A program made the translations under genes and the position numbers. This document shows, piece after piece, positions 8,793 to 18,396 of a DNA stretch of 64,000 bases. Position 1 is the stretch's first letter. Each line of letters starts with the position of its first letter. The notes beneath the pieces were generated by a model that did not search any database, had not been told where the DNA came from, and saw only the letters and a program-made list of their open reading frames with translations. The stretch spans positions 1 to 64,000 of the forward strand of contig NZ_JABGBO010000006.1 of NCBI RefSeq assembly GCF_013133775.1. Reading direction: 5' to 3'. Source of the stretch: Pelistega europaea. GTDB taxonomy: Bacteria > Pseudomonadota > Gammaproteobacteria > Burkholderiales > Burkholderiaceae_B.

Positions 8793-9365
8793 CTACATGC
8801 CTTGCAGAGCCAATCGAATACCTTCAGAGACGCTGATACCTGGTGGTAGAGTTTTCATTGCTTGCTTGCTTTCTTTTTCTGAGTAGCCTAATGCAAGTAG
8901 TGCGTTGAGAATATCATCTTGAGCAGATGGCACGGTGGCTACGCCAGTAGGACTTATAGAAGCAACAGAGAATTTACCTTTTAATTCTAATAATAAACGC
9001 GCGGCTGTTTTCGCCCCGATACCAGGTACTTTGGTAAGGGCAGTTGCCTCTTGTTGTGCGATTGCTTGAGCTAATTCTTCACAGCTTAATCCTGATAAGA
9101 TAGCTAGAGCAGTACGAGCACCAATGCCACTGACCTTAATTAAGGTACGAAACGCAATGCGTTCCTCAGTTCGTAAAAAGCCATATAATACGTGAGCATC
9201 TTCGCGGATAGCGAGGTGGGTGTAGAGTGAAACTTTGGCACCCACTTCGGGCAAATCATAAAATGTGCTCATTGGTACTTCGACATCATAGCCAATACCA
9301 TTGACATCGATGCAAATGGTAGGAGGAAGTTTCTCAATTAAAATTCCATTGATACGGCTAATCAT
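8793..9365 (-). CDS. ruvA: Holliday junction branch migration protein RuvA
   Basis: RuvA binds four-way DNA junctions and loads the RuvB motor. The 190-residue protein shows domain I ([35 protein letters not shown]), the acidic-pin region, domain II with two helix-hairpin-helix motifs ([16 protein letters not shown] and [16 protein letters not shown]), a short linker and the C-terminal domain III ([20 protein letters not shown]) that contacts RuvB. It is the last gene of the dusB-fis-purH-ruvC-ruvA run. The expected ruvB does not follow; a regulator gene converges instead. Confidence 0.95.
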   Translation of the reverse strand: MISRINGILIEKLPPTICIDVNGIGYDVEVPMSTFYDLPEVGAKVSLYTHLAIREDAHVLYGFLRTEERIAFRTLIKVSGIGARTALAILSGLSCEELAQAIAQQEATALTKVPGIGAKTAARLLLELKGKFSVASISPTGVATVPSAQDDILNALLALGYSEKESKQAMKTLPPGISVSEGIRLALQGM

Positions 9366-9406
9366 AGTGAAGTCCTAGAGTTAAAACAACAAGATTATAC
9401 GAGATT

Positions 9407-9949
9407 TTAAATAATTAGACGTCCACCACGGATACGAGAGGTATGTGTGGTGTCTTGATCCATCGCTTGAATTTTTTTGGTCAATGGTACAGCATGTGCA
9501 TGGGTAATCGCACATGCCAGTGCATCAGCAGAGTCTGGCTCAGGTTTACCATTTAAATTTAATAAATGTTGCACCATTACTTGAACTTGCTCTTTATTTG
9601 CATGACCGCGACCCACAACCGCTTTTTTTATCTGTAATGCAGTGTATTCTGCAACTTCAAGACCACAATCCGCGAGTGCACACATAGCAGCACCACGGGC
9701 TTGGCCAAGTAGTAGGGTCGTCTGAGGGTTGGTGTTGACAAAGACTTTTTCAAGGGCGGATTGCTCTGGTTGGTAGTGGGAAATCACTTCACGGACATGG
9801 TCCATGATGTATTTAAGACGTCGGTGCAGAGCTAAATCCGTAGGTATAGTAATCGTCCCACTTGCCACATAGAGTATTTGTGAATAGTGGGTGTCGATTA
9901 TGCCATACCCCGTTTTTCGTAGTCCGGGGTCTATACCTAGGATTCGCAT
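9407..9949 (-). CDS. ruvC: Crossover junction endodeoxyribonuclease RuvC
   Basis: RuvC cuts Holliday junctions symmetrically to finish homologous recombination. The RNase H-like fold is evident: the first catalytic aspartate in [16 protein letters not shown] (D7), the glutamate in SALEKVFVN, the segment [15 protein letters not shown], and the distal acidic pair in [18 protein letters not shown] placed the start at ATG 9949, giving MRILGIDPG and 180 residues. A TTG at 9961 with AAGG five bases upstream is a possible alternative that adds four residues. ruvC lies 43 bases after purH and 41 before ruvA on the same strand. Confidence 0.94.
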   Translation of the reverse strand: MRILGIDPGLRKTGYGIIDTHYSQILYVASGTITIPTDLALHRRLKYIMDHVREVISHYQPEQSALEKVFVNTNPQTTLLLGQARGAAMCALADCGLEVAEYTALQIKKAVVGRGHANKEQVQVMVQHLLNLNGKPEPDSADALACAITHAHAVPLTKKIQAMDQDTTHTSRIRGGRLII

Positions 9950-9992
9950 GTGTCTAATCAATCTGCCTTAGCAGTAATGAGTAATAAAAACG

Positions 9993-11582
9993 TTAGTGAC
10001 GGAAGTGGCGAGTGCCTGTGTAGACCATCACAATACCGTGTTCATCAGCCGCATTAATGACTTCTTCATCACGGATACTACCGCCAGGCTGGATAATGCA
10101 ATTAGCCCCAGCTTCTACAATCACATCTAAACCATCACGGAATGGGAAGAAAGCATCAGATGCCGCAGCTGTATTCTTGAGACTAAGGCCATTGGCAGTG
10201 GCTTTAATGGATGCAATGCGTGCAGAGTCTAGACGGCTCATTTGACCTGCTCCAACACCCATAGTCATACCATCAGCGCAGAAGACAATTGCATTAGACT
10301 TCACGTATTTAGCCACTTTCCATGCAAACATCATGTCTTTGAGCTGTTGCTCAGTTGGTTGTTTCTTAGTTACGACCTTAAGTGAAGACATGGGTACATC
10401 AAATGCATCTGGGTCTTGAACCAACCAACCACCACCGACACGTTTTACATCGAATGGGTTTTGTGCTACACCAGAAGCGACTTTAAGCACTCGTACGTTT
10501 TTCTTGGCAGCCAATAGAGCGAGCGCATCTTCTGTATAGTCAGGGGCTAATAATACTTCCATAAATTGTTTGCTGACCTCTTCTGCAACGGCTAGATCAA
10601 CCGTGCGGTTAAAGGCGATAATACCTCCAAAAGCAGAAGTAGGATCTGTTTTGAATGCTTTTTGGTAAGCAGCAAACGCACTGTCAGCAATGGCGACACC
10701 GCAAGGGTTTGCATGTTTTACAATGACGCATACAGGAACATCAAAACTACGAGAGCATTCCCAAGCAGCATCGGCATCAGCGATATTGTTATAAGAGAGC
10801 TCTTTACCTTGGAGTTGAACATAGTTGCCCAATAAGCCACCACCACGGATAGGGTCTACATAGAATGCAGCTTTTTGGTGAGGGTTCTCTCCATAGCGAA
10901 GTTCTTGGTGTTTTTGTACTTGGATAGTTAGTGTATCTGGAAACTCTTTGCGAGCAGGCTCTGCGTCTTGAGCAGGTTCAGCCTCGGTAATGCTAGTCAG
11001 GTATTGTGCAATCGCCCCATCATAAGAGGCAGTATGTGCATATACCTTGGCTGCAAGTTTAAGGCGTAAACCATAAGAAGGCATGCCAAATTCGTCAATT
11101 TCTTGAAGTACTTGGGTATAATCGCTAGGGTCAATAACAACAGTGACACCACCTTCTGCAGTACCGTGATTTTTAGCTGCTGCACGTAGCATGGCAGGAC
11201 CACCAATATCAATATTTTCTACGGCATCAGCAAAGGAACAGTTAGGTTTAGCAATGGTTTCGCGAAACGGGTAAAGATTAACAACTAATAAATCAATAGG
11301 GGCAATACCATGTTTCTCCATAGTGGCAAGGTGTTCAGCATTGTCGCGACGACCTAATAAACCACCATGGATTTTAGGGTGTAGGGTTTTTACACGACCA
11401 TCTAAAATCTCTGGTGAGCCTGTATGTTCAGCCACTTCAGTAACTTCTAGTCCAGACTTTTTAAGTAAGGCAGCCGTACCACCAGTGGATAATAAACGTA
11501 TACCACGTTTAGCAAGTGCTTGTGCAAATTCAACGATACCGGTTTTGTCGGAAACCGAAAGTAGAGCAGTAGTAAGTTTCAT
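9993..11582 (-). CDS. purH: Bifunctional AICAR formyltransferase / IMP cyclohydrolase PurH
   Basis: Catalyses the last two steps of purine nucleotide synthesis: formylation of AICAR with 10-formyl-THF and ring closure to IMP. The 529-residue protein has an N-terminal MGS-like IMP cyclohydrolase domain (about 1-195; [33 protein letters not shown]) and a C-terminal AICARFT domain with [24 protein letters not shown] and the terminal motif [18 protein letters not shown]. Its start overlaps the fis stop by four bases, indicating translational coupling in the dusB-fis-purH operon. Confidence 0.96.
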   Translation of the reverse strand: MKLTTALLSVSDKTGIVEFAQALAKRGIRLLSTGGTAALLKKSGLEVTEVAEHTGSPEILDGRVKTLHPKIHGGLLGRRDNAEHLATMEKHGIAPIDLLVVNLYPFRETIAKPNCSFADAVENIDIGGPAMLRAAAKNHGTAEGGVTVVIDPSDYTQVLQEIDEFGMPSYGLRLKLAAKVYAHTASYDGAIAQYLTSITEAEPAQDAEPARKEFPDTLTIQVQKHQELRYGENPHQKAAFYVDPIRGGGLLGNYVQLQGKELSYNNIADADAAWECSRSFDVPVCVIVKHANPCGVAIADSAFAAYQKAFKTDPTSAFGGIIAFNRTVDLAVAEEVSKQFMEVLLAPDYTEDALALLAAKKNVRVLKVASGVAQNPFDVKRVGGGWLVQDPDAFDVPMSSLKVVTKKQPTEQQLKDMMFAWKVAKYVKSNAIVFCADGMTMGVGAGQMSRLDSARIASIKATANGLSLKNTAAASDAFFPFRDGLDVIVEAGANCIIQPGGSIRDEEVINAADEHGIVMVYTGTRHFRH

Positions 11583-11830
11583 GATGCTTCTGTGTCTATA
11601 AGGTGATTAGAAATAAGTTTTTTACGTAAAGTATTACGAGTGATGCCGAGTATTTGGGCCGCTTTAGATTGGTTGCCTTGAGCGTACTCCATGACTTTTT
11701 CAAGCATGGCTCTTTCGACGCTATGCATTACCATATCCCAAACATTGTGCGCTGTATTGTCGCCTAGCTCACGGAAATAAGCGTCAAGGTTTGCGCTAAT
11801 ACATTCGTCTATCGTGTGTATGTTATTCAT
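11579..11830 (-). CDS. fis: Fis family DNA-binding protein
   Basis: The 83-residue protein consists of a short N-terminal arm, a dimerising helix pair ([18 protein letters not shown]) and a C-terminal helix-turn-helix [20 protein letters not shown], the hallmark of Fis. Fis is a nucleoid protein that bends DNA and regulates rRNA and many growth-related promoters. It overlaps dusB upstream (4 bases) and purH downstream (4 bases). The dusB-fis arrangement is the one known in enteric bacteria and many betaproteobacteria. It is slightly shorter than E. coli Fis (98 residues), as is common in betaproteobacteria. Confidence 0.93.
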   Translation of the reverse strand: MNNIHTIDECISANLDAYFRELGDNTAHNVWDMVMHSVERAMLEKVMEYAQGNQSKAAQILGITRNTLRKKLISNHLIDTEAS

Positions 11831-12813
11831 TGTTCTGACTGTATTAATGTGTTAAACCAACTCTCAACGGCACAATATTGATCTGCACTATTATCAATCT
11901 GGTTCATATGAGCAAGAAAAGCCTTGGCTTCAGGCAGTTGAGCCACATACCAACCAATATGTTTACGTGCAGTACGTACTCCAGTGTACTCCCCATAAAA
12001 CTGATAATGTGCATGCAAGTGCTCTAAAAGAACCTCTTGCATTTGTAAATAGCTAGGAGGTGCCAACTCTTCGCCATGCGCCAAGAAATGATTTATCTGT
12101 TGGAAAATCCAAGGATTCCCCTGTGCTGCACGCCCTATCATAACGGCATCTGCTCCTGTGTAGTCAAGGACATATTTTGCTTTCTGTGGAGAGTCAATAT
12201 CCCCATTAGCAATCACAGGTATCGACAAACTTGCCTTAACCGTTTTGATGGTGTCGTACTCTGCCTCACCTTGGTAAAAATCAGCACGTGTCCGCCCGTG
12301 TAAGGTGATGGCACTAATGCCAATATCCTGAGCAAGAGTCGCAATGCGTAAGGCATTCTTATGCTCTTTATCCCAACCTGTTCTCGTTTTGAGCGTGACA
12401 GGAACACCAAGGGGGCGACAGGCATCAACAACTGCTTTAAGAATATCCACAACAAGCGGTTCATTCTTAAGTAGTGCAGAGCCTGAGGCGACATGACAGA
12501 CCTTTTTGGCAGGACACCCCATATTAATATCAATAATCTTAGCGCCTTTATGGATATTAAACACTGAGGCTTGTGCCATCATCTCTGGATCTGCCCCAGC
12601 GATTTGTACAGCAATAGGATCAATCTCGCCATCGTGATTCACCCGTCGAGATGTTTTAACGCTTTCCCATAATGCAGGGTTGCTTGCTGCCATCTCGGAC
12701 ACGGCATACCCAGCCCCTAAACGCTTACATAACTGGCGAAAGGGGCGATCTGTTACTCCAGCCATTGGAGCCACAAAAACAGGGTTCGGTAGGGTCCATT
12801 GTCCAATTTTCAT
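11827..12813 (-). CDS. dusB: tRNA-dihydrouridine synthase DusB
   Basis: FMN-dependent enzyme reducing specific uridines of tRNA to dihydrouridine. The 328-residue TIM barrel shows the N-terminal motif VFVAPMAGVTDRPFR, the catalytic-cysteine segment IDINMGCPAKKVCH, the FMN/tRNA-binding stretch LKTRTGWD and ITLHGRTRADFYQG, and the phosphate-binding loop VIANGDI followed by GADAVMIGRAAQGNPWIF. The C-terminal helical domain binds tRNA (GVRTARKHIGWY). First gene of the minus-strand operon. Assignment to DusB rather than DusA or DusC rests on length and the fis neighbour. Confidence 0.94.
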   Translation of the reverse strand: MKIGQWTLPNPVFVAPMAGVTDRPFRQLCKRLGAGYAVSEMAASNPALWESVKTSRRVNHDGEIDPIAVQIAGADPEMMAQASVFNIHKGAKIIDINMGCPAKKVCHVASGSALLKNEPLVVDILKAVVDACRPLGVPVTLKTRTGWDKEHKNALRIATLAQDIGISAITLHGRTRADFYQGEAEYDTIKTVKASLSIPVIANGDIDSPQKAKYVLDYTGADAVMIGRAAQGNPWIFQQINHFLAHGEELAPPSYLQMQEVLLEHLHAHYQFYGEYTGVRTARKHIGWYVAQLPEAKAFLAHMNQIDNSADQYCAVESWFNTLIQSEQ

Positions 12814-13012
12814 TCCTGAGATTTTAGCTCATTTCCCCTATCCATCGCAGGGATTAGATTTAAAAAAACAAAATTGCTATTAATTCTTAAGGTGTAAGAA
12901 GAAATATCGAATTAGGAACTAATTTTGTTGTCCATTATGATGGATTGTTCCAAAGGCGAGTTAAAAATTGACTACAATGAGGGATTTAGTAAGCGTGACT
13001 AATGTAAAATTC

Positions 13013-13027
13013 GCACTATGATAGTGC
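13013..13027. promoter_or_regulatory. Inverted repeat GCACTAT-G-ATAGTGC upstream of ctaG-like gene
   Basis: Perfect 7-bp arms with a single-base centre, placed just after a TAAAAT hexamer (13005-13010) and 30 bases before the start codon. The position fits a repressor operator overlapping the transcription start; the regulator is unknown. Confidence 0.4.
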
Positions 13028-13056
13028 AATAAGATAGAGAGTTAGGAAAGTAAACC

Positions 13057-13869
13057 ATGGATTTAACACTAACGGAATGGTTAACCCCTTGGGAATTTTC
13101 GCCGACATTAATTATTTGTTTTTTGCTGAGTGCTTATTTGTTTACCAAAGGGGCAATTATTAGACCAGTTTCTTGGGTGAGACATGGGCTGTTTTGGTTT
13201 GGCTGGGTAATGTTGTATCTCTCGCTGCATACACATGTGGATTATTTTGCTGAGAGGGTGTTTTTTGTACATCGTCTTCAACATGTTTTTCTTCATCATT
13301 TGGCTCCTTTATTGATAATGGCATCTTATCCAGGGAGCGTTTTTTGGTCAGGGATGCCGATTAAGGTGCGTCAATCTTTGCGACAGTTTTGCCAAACGGG
13401 AGTAGGTAAAGTATTAGTGGCTATTTGTACAAACAAATATTTTGTGCCATTTATGTTTGTGTTCCTTGTCTTGGTATGGCTGATTCCTACTGTACAGTTT
13501 TACTCAATGTTGGATATTTATCTGTATCGTTTGATGAACTGGTCAGTGGTTGTAAGTGGTTTTTTATATTGGCGGCTTGTGTTGGATCGCCGTCCTGCTC
13601 CTCCAGCACAGATGTCTCCCAAAGGACGTGTGATTTCACCATTGTTGACAATGATTCCACAAATTCTTGCAGGGATTTATATAGCACTGGCCCCCAACGA
13701 TTTATACCCATTATTTGATTTATGTGGTCGTGCCTTACCAATTAGCGCCTTGCAAGATCAGACTTATGGAGGCATTATCATGTGGGTGCCTGCCGCTGCA
13801 ATTGAGAGTTTTGGGACAATTGCTGCTCTAGTATTTTGGATGCGTCTATCAGTTAAAGGACGAGCATAA
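13057..13869 (+). CDS. Cytochrome c oxidase assembly factor CtaG family (caa3-type) membrane protein
   Basis: The 270-residue protein has about six hydrophobic segments and matches the caa3_CtaG family. Landmarks are the N-terminal PWEFSPTLIICFLLSAYLF, the histidine-rich segment VHRLQHVFLHHLAPLLIM, LMNWSVVVSGFLYWRLVLDR and the closing GGIIMWVPAAAIESFG. Family members sit in the inner membrane and are linked to assembly or copper supply of heme-copper oxidases; the clustered histidines may bind metal. GGAAAG precedes the ATG. The gene stands alone: dusB diverges upstream and the hydrolase gene converges downstream. It differs from the CoxG/Cox11-type CtaG. Confidence 0.85.
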   Translation: MDLTLTEWLTPWEFSPTLIICFLLSAYLFTKGAIIRPVSWVRHGLFWFGWVMLYLSLHTHVDYFAERVFFVHRLQHVFLHHLAPLLIMASYPGSVFWSGMPIKVRQSLRQFCQTGVGKVLVAICTNKYFVPFMFVFLVLVWLIPTVQFYSMLDIYLYRLMNWSVVVSGFLYWRLVLDRRPAPPAQMSPKGRVISPLLTMIPQILAGIYIALAPNDLYPLFDLCGRALPISALQDQTYGGIIMWVPAAAIESFGTIAALVFWMRLSVKGRA

Positions 13870-13921
13870 ATATTGCTTGGTATTTATTGAGAAAAGAGCT
13901 TGCTCTGCTGTTTGGCGACCC

Positions 13922-14998
13922 TTAGTGACCTAGTGTAAAAAAGTTCCAAAGACGTTGACTTAACCAACCTAAATGATGGGGAAAGGTTCCTTGTGAGAAG
14001 CCAACATGCCCGCCGTGTTTAGGTTGATGCAGTAAAACAGCATTTGAAATATCTGCTTCTGTGGGTAGCGTGTGTGCAGGGACAAAAGGGTCATTTTGGG
14101 CATTAAGGATCAATGTCGGGGTAACGATGTTTTTAAGAAGCGGTTTTGCCGAACAACGAGTCCAATAATCAATAGCATCTCTAAAACCATGAATAGGCCC
14201 AGTGTATGCATCGTCAAAGGCTTTCAGTGTTTTTGCTGCTTCTATCGCTGCTATATTAATTTGTCCTGGAAAGCGTGTTGCTTTTTCACGCATTTTCGGT
14301 TTCATAGTATTAAGAAAATAGGGGGTATACACATGACGGCCAAAGAAACTATTCCCCAGGGCTAAACCTGTACTAACTAAGTCAGTAGGAGCAGAAATAC
14401 TTGCCACAGCTTGTAAGAAATTATCGTGATTTTCAGCGATATATTTCAGTAAAACATTCCCTCCCATAGAAATACCAGTTGCATACCAATGAGCCTGAGG
14501 GAGGCGTTGTTGAATCGCCTGCATTACAGTGGCAACATCTTGGGTATCTCCTGAAAAATAGCAACGAGGCAGGCGATTGGCTTCTCCAGAGCAGCCACGA
14601 AAATGGGCTACAACCACAGCCCAACCCTGTGCACGGAAATCATGACAGATAAGTTGTGCATAGTGGCTTTGGCTAGACCCCTCAAGACCATGAAAAAGTA
14701 CAAGTGCATTGCCAGTAAAGGAGGGGACAGGTTCAGCAGACTGTATGTTAATGCTATTGGGAGCTGGTGGGGCATTGAGTGGACGTTTAGATTTTGCAGA
14801 TGAATCTATTTGTCCTGGAAAATCATGCATATTGGGGATATTCCAATCAAGATCAATAAAATCCCCATCATGAGTATCAATGCGTTGGCGAGTAAAAGCA
14901 ATGCGTGGATAGCGGGCCAGCTTCGCCCCAATAATAGTCTGGCTTTGCCCTTCAGGTAGCCAGAAAGGAGGGCGGAATTCTGGTGAATAACGTGACAT
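13922..14998 (-). CDS. YheT-type alpha/beta hydrolase
   Basis: The 358-residue protein has the N-terminal motif PPFWLPEGQSQTIIG and the lid and core signature of the YheT/ABHD1-3 family: the oxyanion strand LVLFHGLEGSS, AHFRGCSGEANRLPRCYFSG, the nucleophile elbow TGISMGGNVLLKY (GXSXG with Ser), the acid region NAQNDPFVP and the catalytic histidine in KHGGHVGF. Physiological substrate is unknown; relatives hydrolyse short esters. A proline- and serine-rich insertion (about residues 54-95, including LNAPPAPNSINIQ) separates the first strands from the oxyanion strand and looks disordered. Followed upstream on the same strand by the small zinc-finger gene. Confidence 0.88.
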   Translation of the reverse strand: MSRYSPEFRPPFWLPEGQSQTIIGAKLARYPRIAFTRQRIDTHDGDFIDLDWNIPNMHDFPGQIDSSAKSKRPLNAPPAPNSINIQSAEPVPSFTGNALVLFHGLEGSSQSHYAQLICHDFRAQGWAVVVAHFRGCSGEANRLPRCYFSGDTQDVATVMQAIQQRLPQAHWYATGISMGGNVLLKYIAENHDNFLQAVASISAPTDLVSTGLALGNSFFGRHVYTPYFLNTMKPKMREKATRFPGQINIAAIEAAKTLKAFDDAYTGPIHGFRDAIDYWTRCSAKPLLKNIVTPTLILNAQNDPFVPAHTLPTEADISNAVLLHQPKHGGHVGFSQGTFPHHLGWLSQRLWNFFTLGH

Positions 14999-15029
14999 CG
15001 TAAGCTATCAATAAAAGTACGGGCAGGGA

Positions 15030-15227
15030 TTAATGACCTGCTACTTTTTCACCGTCTTTTAATTTATATTTTGTTGAGCAATAAGGACAGGTTACGATAT
15101 GATTTTCTGCATGAGCCACATCTAAAAACACGCGAGGGTGCATGCTCCAGCTAGGGGAGTTGGGGCCAGGACAGTGTAAAGGTAAATCTTTCGCTGTTAC
15201 TTCGATGGGCGTAATTTCGTTTGCCAT
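15030..15227 (-). CDS. Zinc-finger domain protein (zf-CHCC / NDUFS6-like)
   Basis: The 65-residue protein has a C-X9-H and C-X2-C arrangement (LHCPGPNSPSWSMHPRVFLD ... VTCPYCSTKYKL), typical of the zf-CHCC domain found in bacterial homologues of the complex I accessory subunit NDUFS6. Zinc binding is therefore expected; the role in betaproteobacteria is not established. An in-frame start at 15242 would add MWRTT, but the ATG at 15227 has GGAG seven bases upstream and gives MANEITP. It is 31 bases upstream of the YheT-type hydrolase on the same strand. Confidence 0.85.
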   Translation of the reverse strand: MANEITPIEVTAKDLPLHCPGPNSPSWSMHPRVFLDVAHAENHIVTCPYCSTKYKLKDGEKVAGH

Positions 15228-15540
15228 AGTAGTTCTCCACAAAAATTTTAAGCGCTATTTTACTCTGAACATAGTACAACTGCCAGAGGAGTATTCATCT
15301 TGGCACAAAGTTTTTTATTTCTTTTCATTGTTTTGGTATTAACATTGGCGTATCCATAGTAGAGCGGTTACAATAGCAACGGTTTAGGTATGAATACTAT
15401 GTTGCCTAGTATATTTTGAAGGTATGTGCAAAACAGTCATTGCTTTTATAGACTGTCGGTCGCTTACTATATTTTCCTTAAATTAATGATAAAAATTAGC
15501 AAAGCCTCATGCACACAAGCAGAGCTTTGCTACACACGTT
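15228..15540. other. Intergenic region upstream of rhlE-type helicase gene
   Basis: Divergent promoters for the zinc-finger protein and the helicase must lie here. It is AT-rich; I see no coding frame, strong palindrome or RNA gene that I can support. Confidence 0.4.
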
Positions 15541-16902
15541 ATGAACGATAATGCTTCCTTAAGTTTTAATGATTTTGGCTTACATCCTGACTTGCTTAAA
15601 GCAATCGCCTCAAGTGGTTATATCACACCCACTCCTATTCAAGCACAGGCGATTGGTCCTATCTTGGACGGACGTGATGTGATGGGGGCTGCACAGACAG
15701 GGACTGGCAAGACAGCAGCATTTACTTTGCCAGTGCTACACCGCATGATGCCTTATGCTAGTACTAGTACTTCACCTGCTCGCCATCCAGTACGTGCTTT
15801 AATCTTGACGCCTACGCGTGAATTAGCTGATCAGGTTGCTGAAAATGTGAGGCGTTATTCTGAAGCAACACCGCTACGGGTGTGCGTGGTTTATGGAGGA
15901 GTGGATATTAATCCACAAAAAGACGAATTAAGACGAGGCTGTGAGGTGTTGATTGCAACACCAGGACGTTTGCTTGATCACCTAGAGCAAAAAACAGTGT
16001 CGCTAGCACAGGTCAATGTGTTGGTGTTGGACGAAGCTGACCGTATGCTTGACATGGGTTTTCTCCCCGATTTAGAGCGCATTGTACGGCATATCCCTGT
16101 ACAACGGCAAAGTTTATTGTTCTCGGCGACTTTTAGTCCTGAAATTCGTAAGTTAGGTCGTACTTTTTTAGATAATCCAGTAGAAATCAGTGTGGCAGCG
16201 AGCAATGCAACGGCGTCTACTGTGACACAAATTGCTTATTATGTTGAGCCTGAACAACGTAAGGCAGCATTATTGTATCTACTGAAAACACAGCCCTTGG
16301 AGCAAGTAATTGTATTTTCAAATACCAAGGTAGGTGCTTCGCAGATGGCGCGTGATTTACGTCAAGAAGGCATAGCAGCGGAATCTATTCATGGAGATAA
16401 ATCACAATTAGAGCGTACACGCACCTTAGATGCCTTTAAGGCTGGCAGAGTACGGGTACTTGTTGCTACAGATGTGGCAGCACGTGGTTTAGACGTGGCA
16501 GGCTTAGATGGGGTAATTAATGTAGATTTACCCTATAATGCGGAGGATTATGTGCATCGTATTGGGCGTACGGGGCGTGCAGGAGCCTCAGGTACAGCGA
16601 TTGCTTTCTATGCTGAAGATAACGAGAAACTATTAGCTGATATTGAGAAGTTAATCAAAGCACAAGTTGACAAAGCAACTTTGGATATTCCTGAAGTGTT
16701 TTTAAATCGCTATCGTCATGGTAAGCGTAGTTATGGGCAAGCCCCCATTGATGATTTTTTCTATCGTCCGTATCGCCCAGAAGTGGATGATAGTCCTACT
16801 CATGCTATTGCTAAATCAGAACCTGAAAAATGCGCTTTGCCAGAAGTGAGTGGTCCACCATTAGCGGTATTATTGGGTGGTCGTCCGCGTTCTAAAGAGT
16901 AA
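15541..16902 (+). CDS. rhlE: DEAD-box ATP-dependent RNA helicase, RhlE type
   Basis: The 453-residue protein carries all helicase motifs: Q motif (FNDFGLHPDLLKAI ... TPIQAQAIG), Walker A AQTGTGKTAAFTLP, PTRELADQVAE, TPGRLLDHL, DEAD box VLDEADRMLDMGF, SATFS, and in the second RecA domain VFSNTKVGA, ARGLDVAGLDGVINVDLP and HRIGRTGRAG. Such helicases remodel RNA during ribosome assembly and RNA decay. The C-terminal tail is short and basic (RHGKRSYGQAP ... GGRPRSKE). The RhlE assignment rests on overall motif spelling; another DEAD-box subgroup is possible. It stands alone as a transcription unit. Confidence 0.88.
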   Translation: MNDNASLSFNDFGLHPDLLKAIASSGYITPTPIQAQAIGPILDGRDVMGAAQTGTGKTAAFTLPVLHRMMPYASTSTSPARHPVRALILTPTRELADQVAENVRRYSEATPLRVCVVYGGVDINPQKDELRRGCEVLIATPGRLLDHLEQKTVSLAQVNVLVLDEADRMLDMGFLPDLERIVRHIPVQRQSLLFSATFSPEIRKLGRTFLDNPVEISVAASNATASTVTQIAYYVEPEQRKAALLYLLKTQPLEQVIVFSNTKVGASQMARDLRQEGIAAESIHGDKSQLERTRTLDAFKAGRVRVLVATDVAARGLDVAGLDGVINVDLPYNAEDYVHRIGRTGRAGASGTAIAFYAEDNEKLLADIEKLIKAQVDKATLDIPEVFLNRYRHGKRSYGQAPIDDFFYRPYRPEVDDSPTHAIAKSEPEKCALPEVSGPPLAVLLGGRPRSKE

Positions 16903-17101
16903 TATCTTTTTGTCATGAGTTAACTTTACCGAGCTATTGTGAGAGATTTTACTGGGTCTGTACAAATATTGAGTTACGAGATAGGCGACTCATCAATCCT
17001 CTGTGGTAATGGCTACGCTCTACGGTATACAGTTGAGTTGCGGTATAGGTGACTAACAGCTTGTGCATTTCAAGACAAGCATTACCATTGACCATTAAAG
17101 T
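16903..17101. other. Intergenic region between convergent helicase and thioredoxin-like genes
   Basis: Contains the small inverted repeat GCTTGT ... ACAAGC around 17059-17080, possibly a terminator for one of the convergent genes. No gene is seen. Confidence 0.35.
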
Positions 17102-17512
17102 TTAGGTAATTAAATCGCTTAGATAACCTGGTCCTGGCACAGAAGCAGATGAGCGTTGTTGATCAATTTTTTCCTCAACAGATAGGATAAGGCGTTCTAA
17201 ATGTCCAATATGAGGAATCATGGTCCCAAAAAAGTGATTATGTGCTATGGATGTCTGTGCATCGACTTGTTGAATTAGTAGGGTAGGGAAATTTTCTACA
17301 TCAATATCATCAAGTAAATCTGGGTTGTCTTCAATATCAATCCATACAAAAAGGTGCTGAGGAAATTGGATGCTGAGTTCAGCAAAGCGAGCGCGATAGC
17401 TTTTGCATGTGCCACACCACTCAGCACAGTAACAGGCAACAATTAGTCCTGTATATGAGGATAAATATGTCTTGAAACTCTCAGAATCTTGGTTAATATT
17501 ATCAATGAGCAT
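17102..17512 (-). CDS. Thioredoxin-like protein
   Basis: The 136-residue protein has a thioredoxin fold: the redox motif AEWCGTCKSYRARF with C33 and C36, the following strand LFVWIDIEDNPDLLDDIDVE and the cis-proline segment NFPTLLIQ. There is no signal peptide, so it should act in the cytoplasm. The active site is CGTC rather than the CGPC of thioredoxin, so redox potential and partners may differ. It is divergent from the molybdopterin-binding-domain gene at 17581, with a 68-base shared promoter region. Confidence 0.88.
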   Translation of the reverse strand: MLIDNINQDSESFKTYLSSYTGLIVACYCAEWCGTCKSYRARFAELSIQFPQHLFVWIDIEDNPDLLDDIDVENFPTLLIQQVDAQTSIAHNHFFGTMIPHIGHLERLILSVEEKIDQQRSSASVPGPGYLSDLIT

Positions 17513-17580
17513 GGTGCTAAAATTCCGTTACCGCTTATAATACATAAGTATAGAGGTAATTCGTTGCATAGGAGCAAAAA

Positions 17581-18396
17581 ATGACAACACAACGAAAATT
17601 TGGTTTGATTGTGGTTGGTGATGAAATTTTATCAGGTCACCGCCAAGATGCCCACCTTAGAAAGATGATTGAGTTATTAAATGCTAGGGGATTGCGCTTG
17701 TCATGGGCTCGTTTTGTGGGTGATGATTTTGACGCTTTGGTAGAGGAGTATAAGCGTTCATTTGCCAGTGGTGATATTGTTTTTTCCAGTGGTGGTATTG
17801 GGTCAACCCCTGATGATAAAACGCGTGAAGCAGCTGCAGCAGCGTTGGGAGTTCCTATGCATTTACATCCTGAGGCAGAGGCTCTCATTAAACAACGTAC
17901 TTTGGCGATGGCAGATAAAGGAGTATTTGACCATGATATGGGCAGTCCTGAGAATCAACGTCGTTTAGCGATGGGAATTTTCCCAGAGGGTGCACAGATT
18001 GTACCTAATCCCTATAACCAGATTCCAGGCTTTTTTATTCGCGACCATACGTTTATGCCAGGTTTTCCTGAGATGGCATGGCCCATGATGGAGTGGACGC
18101 TTGATACACGCTATAAAGATTTACAAAATACGGCTATTGAAGAGGCAAAGTCAGTGATTGTGTATTACTTACCTGAGTCACGTTTGACACCAGCATTAGA
18201 GTTTATTGAGAATGAATGGCCAGGTATTCGTACGTTTAGCTTGCCTACTGTAGCTCGCAATGGTAATCCTCCTTATACTGAGTTTGGAGTTAAAGGGACA
18301 GATAAATCCTCACTAAAGGATGCATTTGATTATCTGCGTGGAGCAATTCTACGAGTGGGTGGACATTTTAGTCCAAGACCAGAAGAAACTAAATAA
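17581..18396 (+). CDS. Molybdopterin-binding domain (CinA-like N-terminal) protein
   Basis: The 271-residue protein has the MoCF_biosynth/CinA N-terminal fold: FGLIVVGDEILSGHRQDAHL at the start, WARFVGDDFDALVEEY, and the glycine motif IVFSSGGIGSTPDDKTREA, followed by the C-terminal half with PNPYNQIPGFFI and MPGFPEMAWPM. It lacks the C-terminal deamidase domain of full CinA, so it resembles the stand-alone proteins annotated as competence/damage-inducible protein A. Enzymatic role is uncertain; relatives include ADP-ribose pyrophosphatases. Divergent from the thioredoxin-like gene. Confidence 0.85.
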   Translation: MTTQRKFGLIVVGDEILSGHRQDAHLRKMIELLNARGLRLSWARFVGDDFDALVEEYKRSFASGDIVFSSGGIGSTPDDKTREAAAAALGVPMHLHPEAEALIKQRTLAMADKGVFDHDMGSPENQRRLAMGIFPEGAQIVPNPYNQIPGFFIRDHTFMPGFPEMAWPMMEWTLDTRYKDLQNTAIEEAKSVIVYYLPESRLTPALEFIENEWPGIRTFSLPTVARNGNPPYTEFGVKGTDKSSLKDAFDYLRGAILRVGGHFSPRPEETK

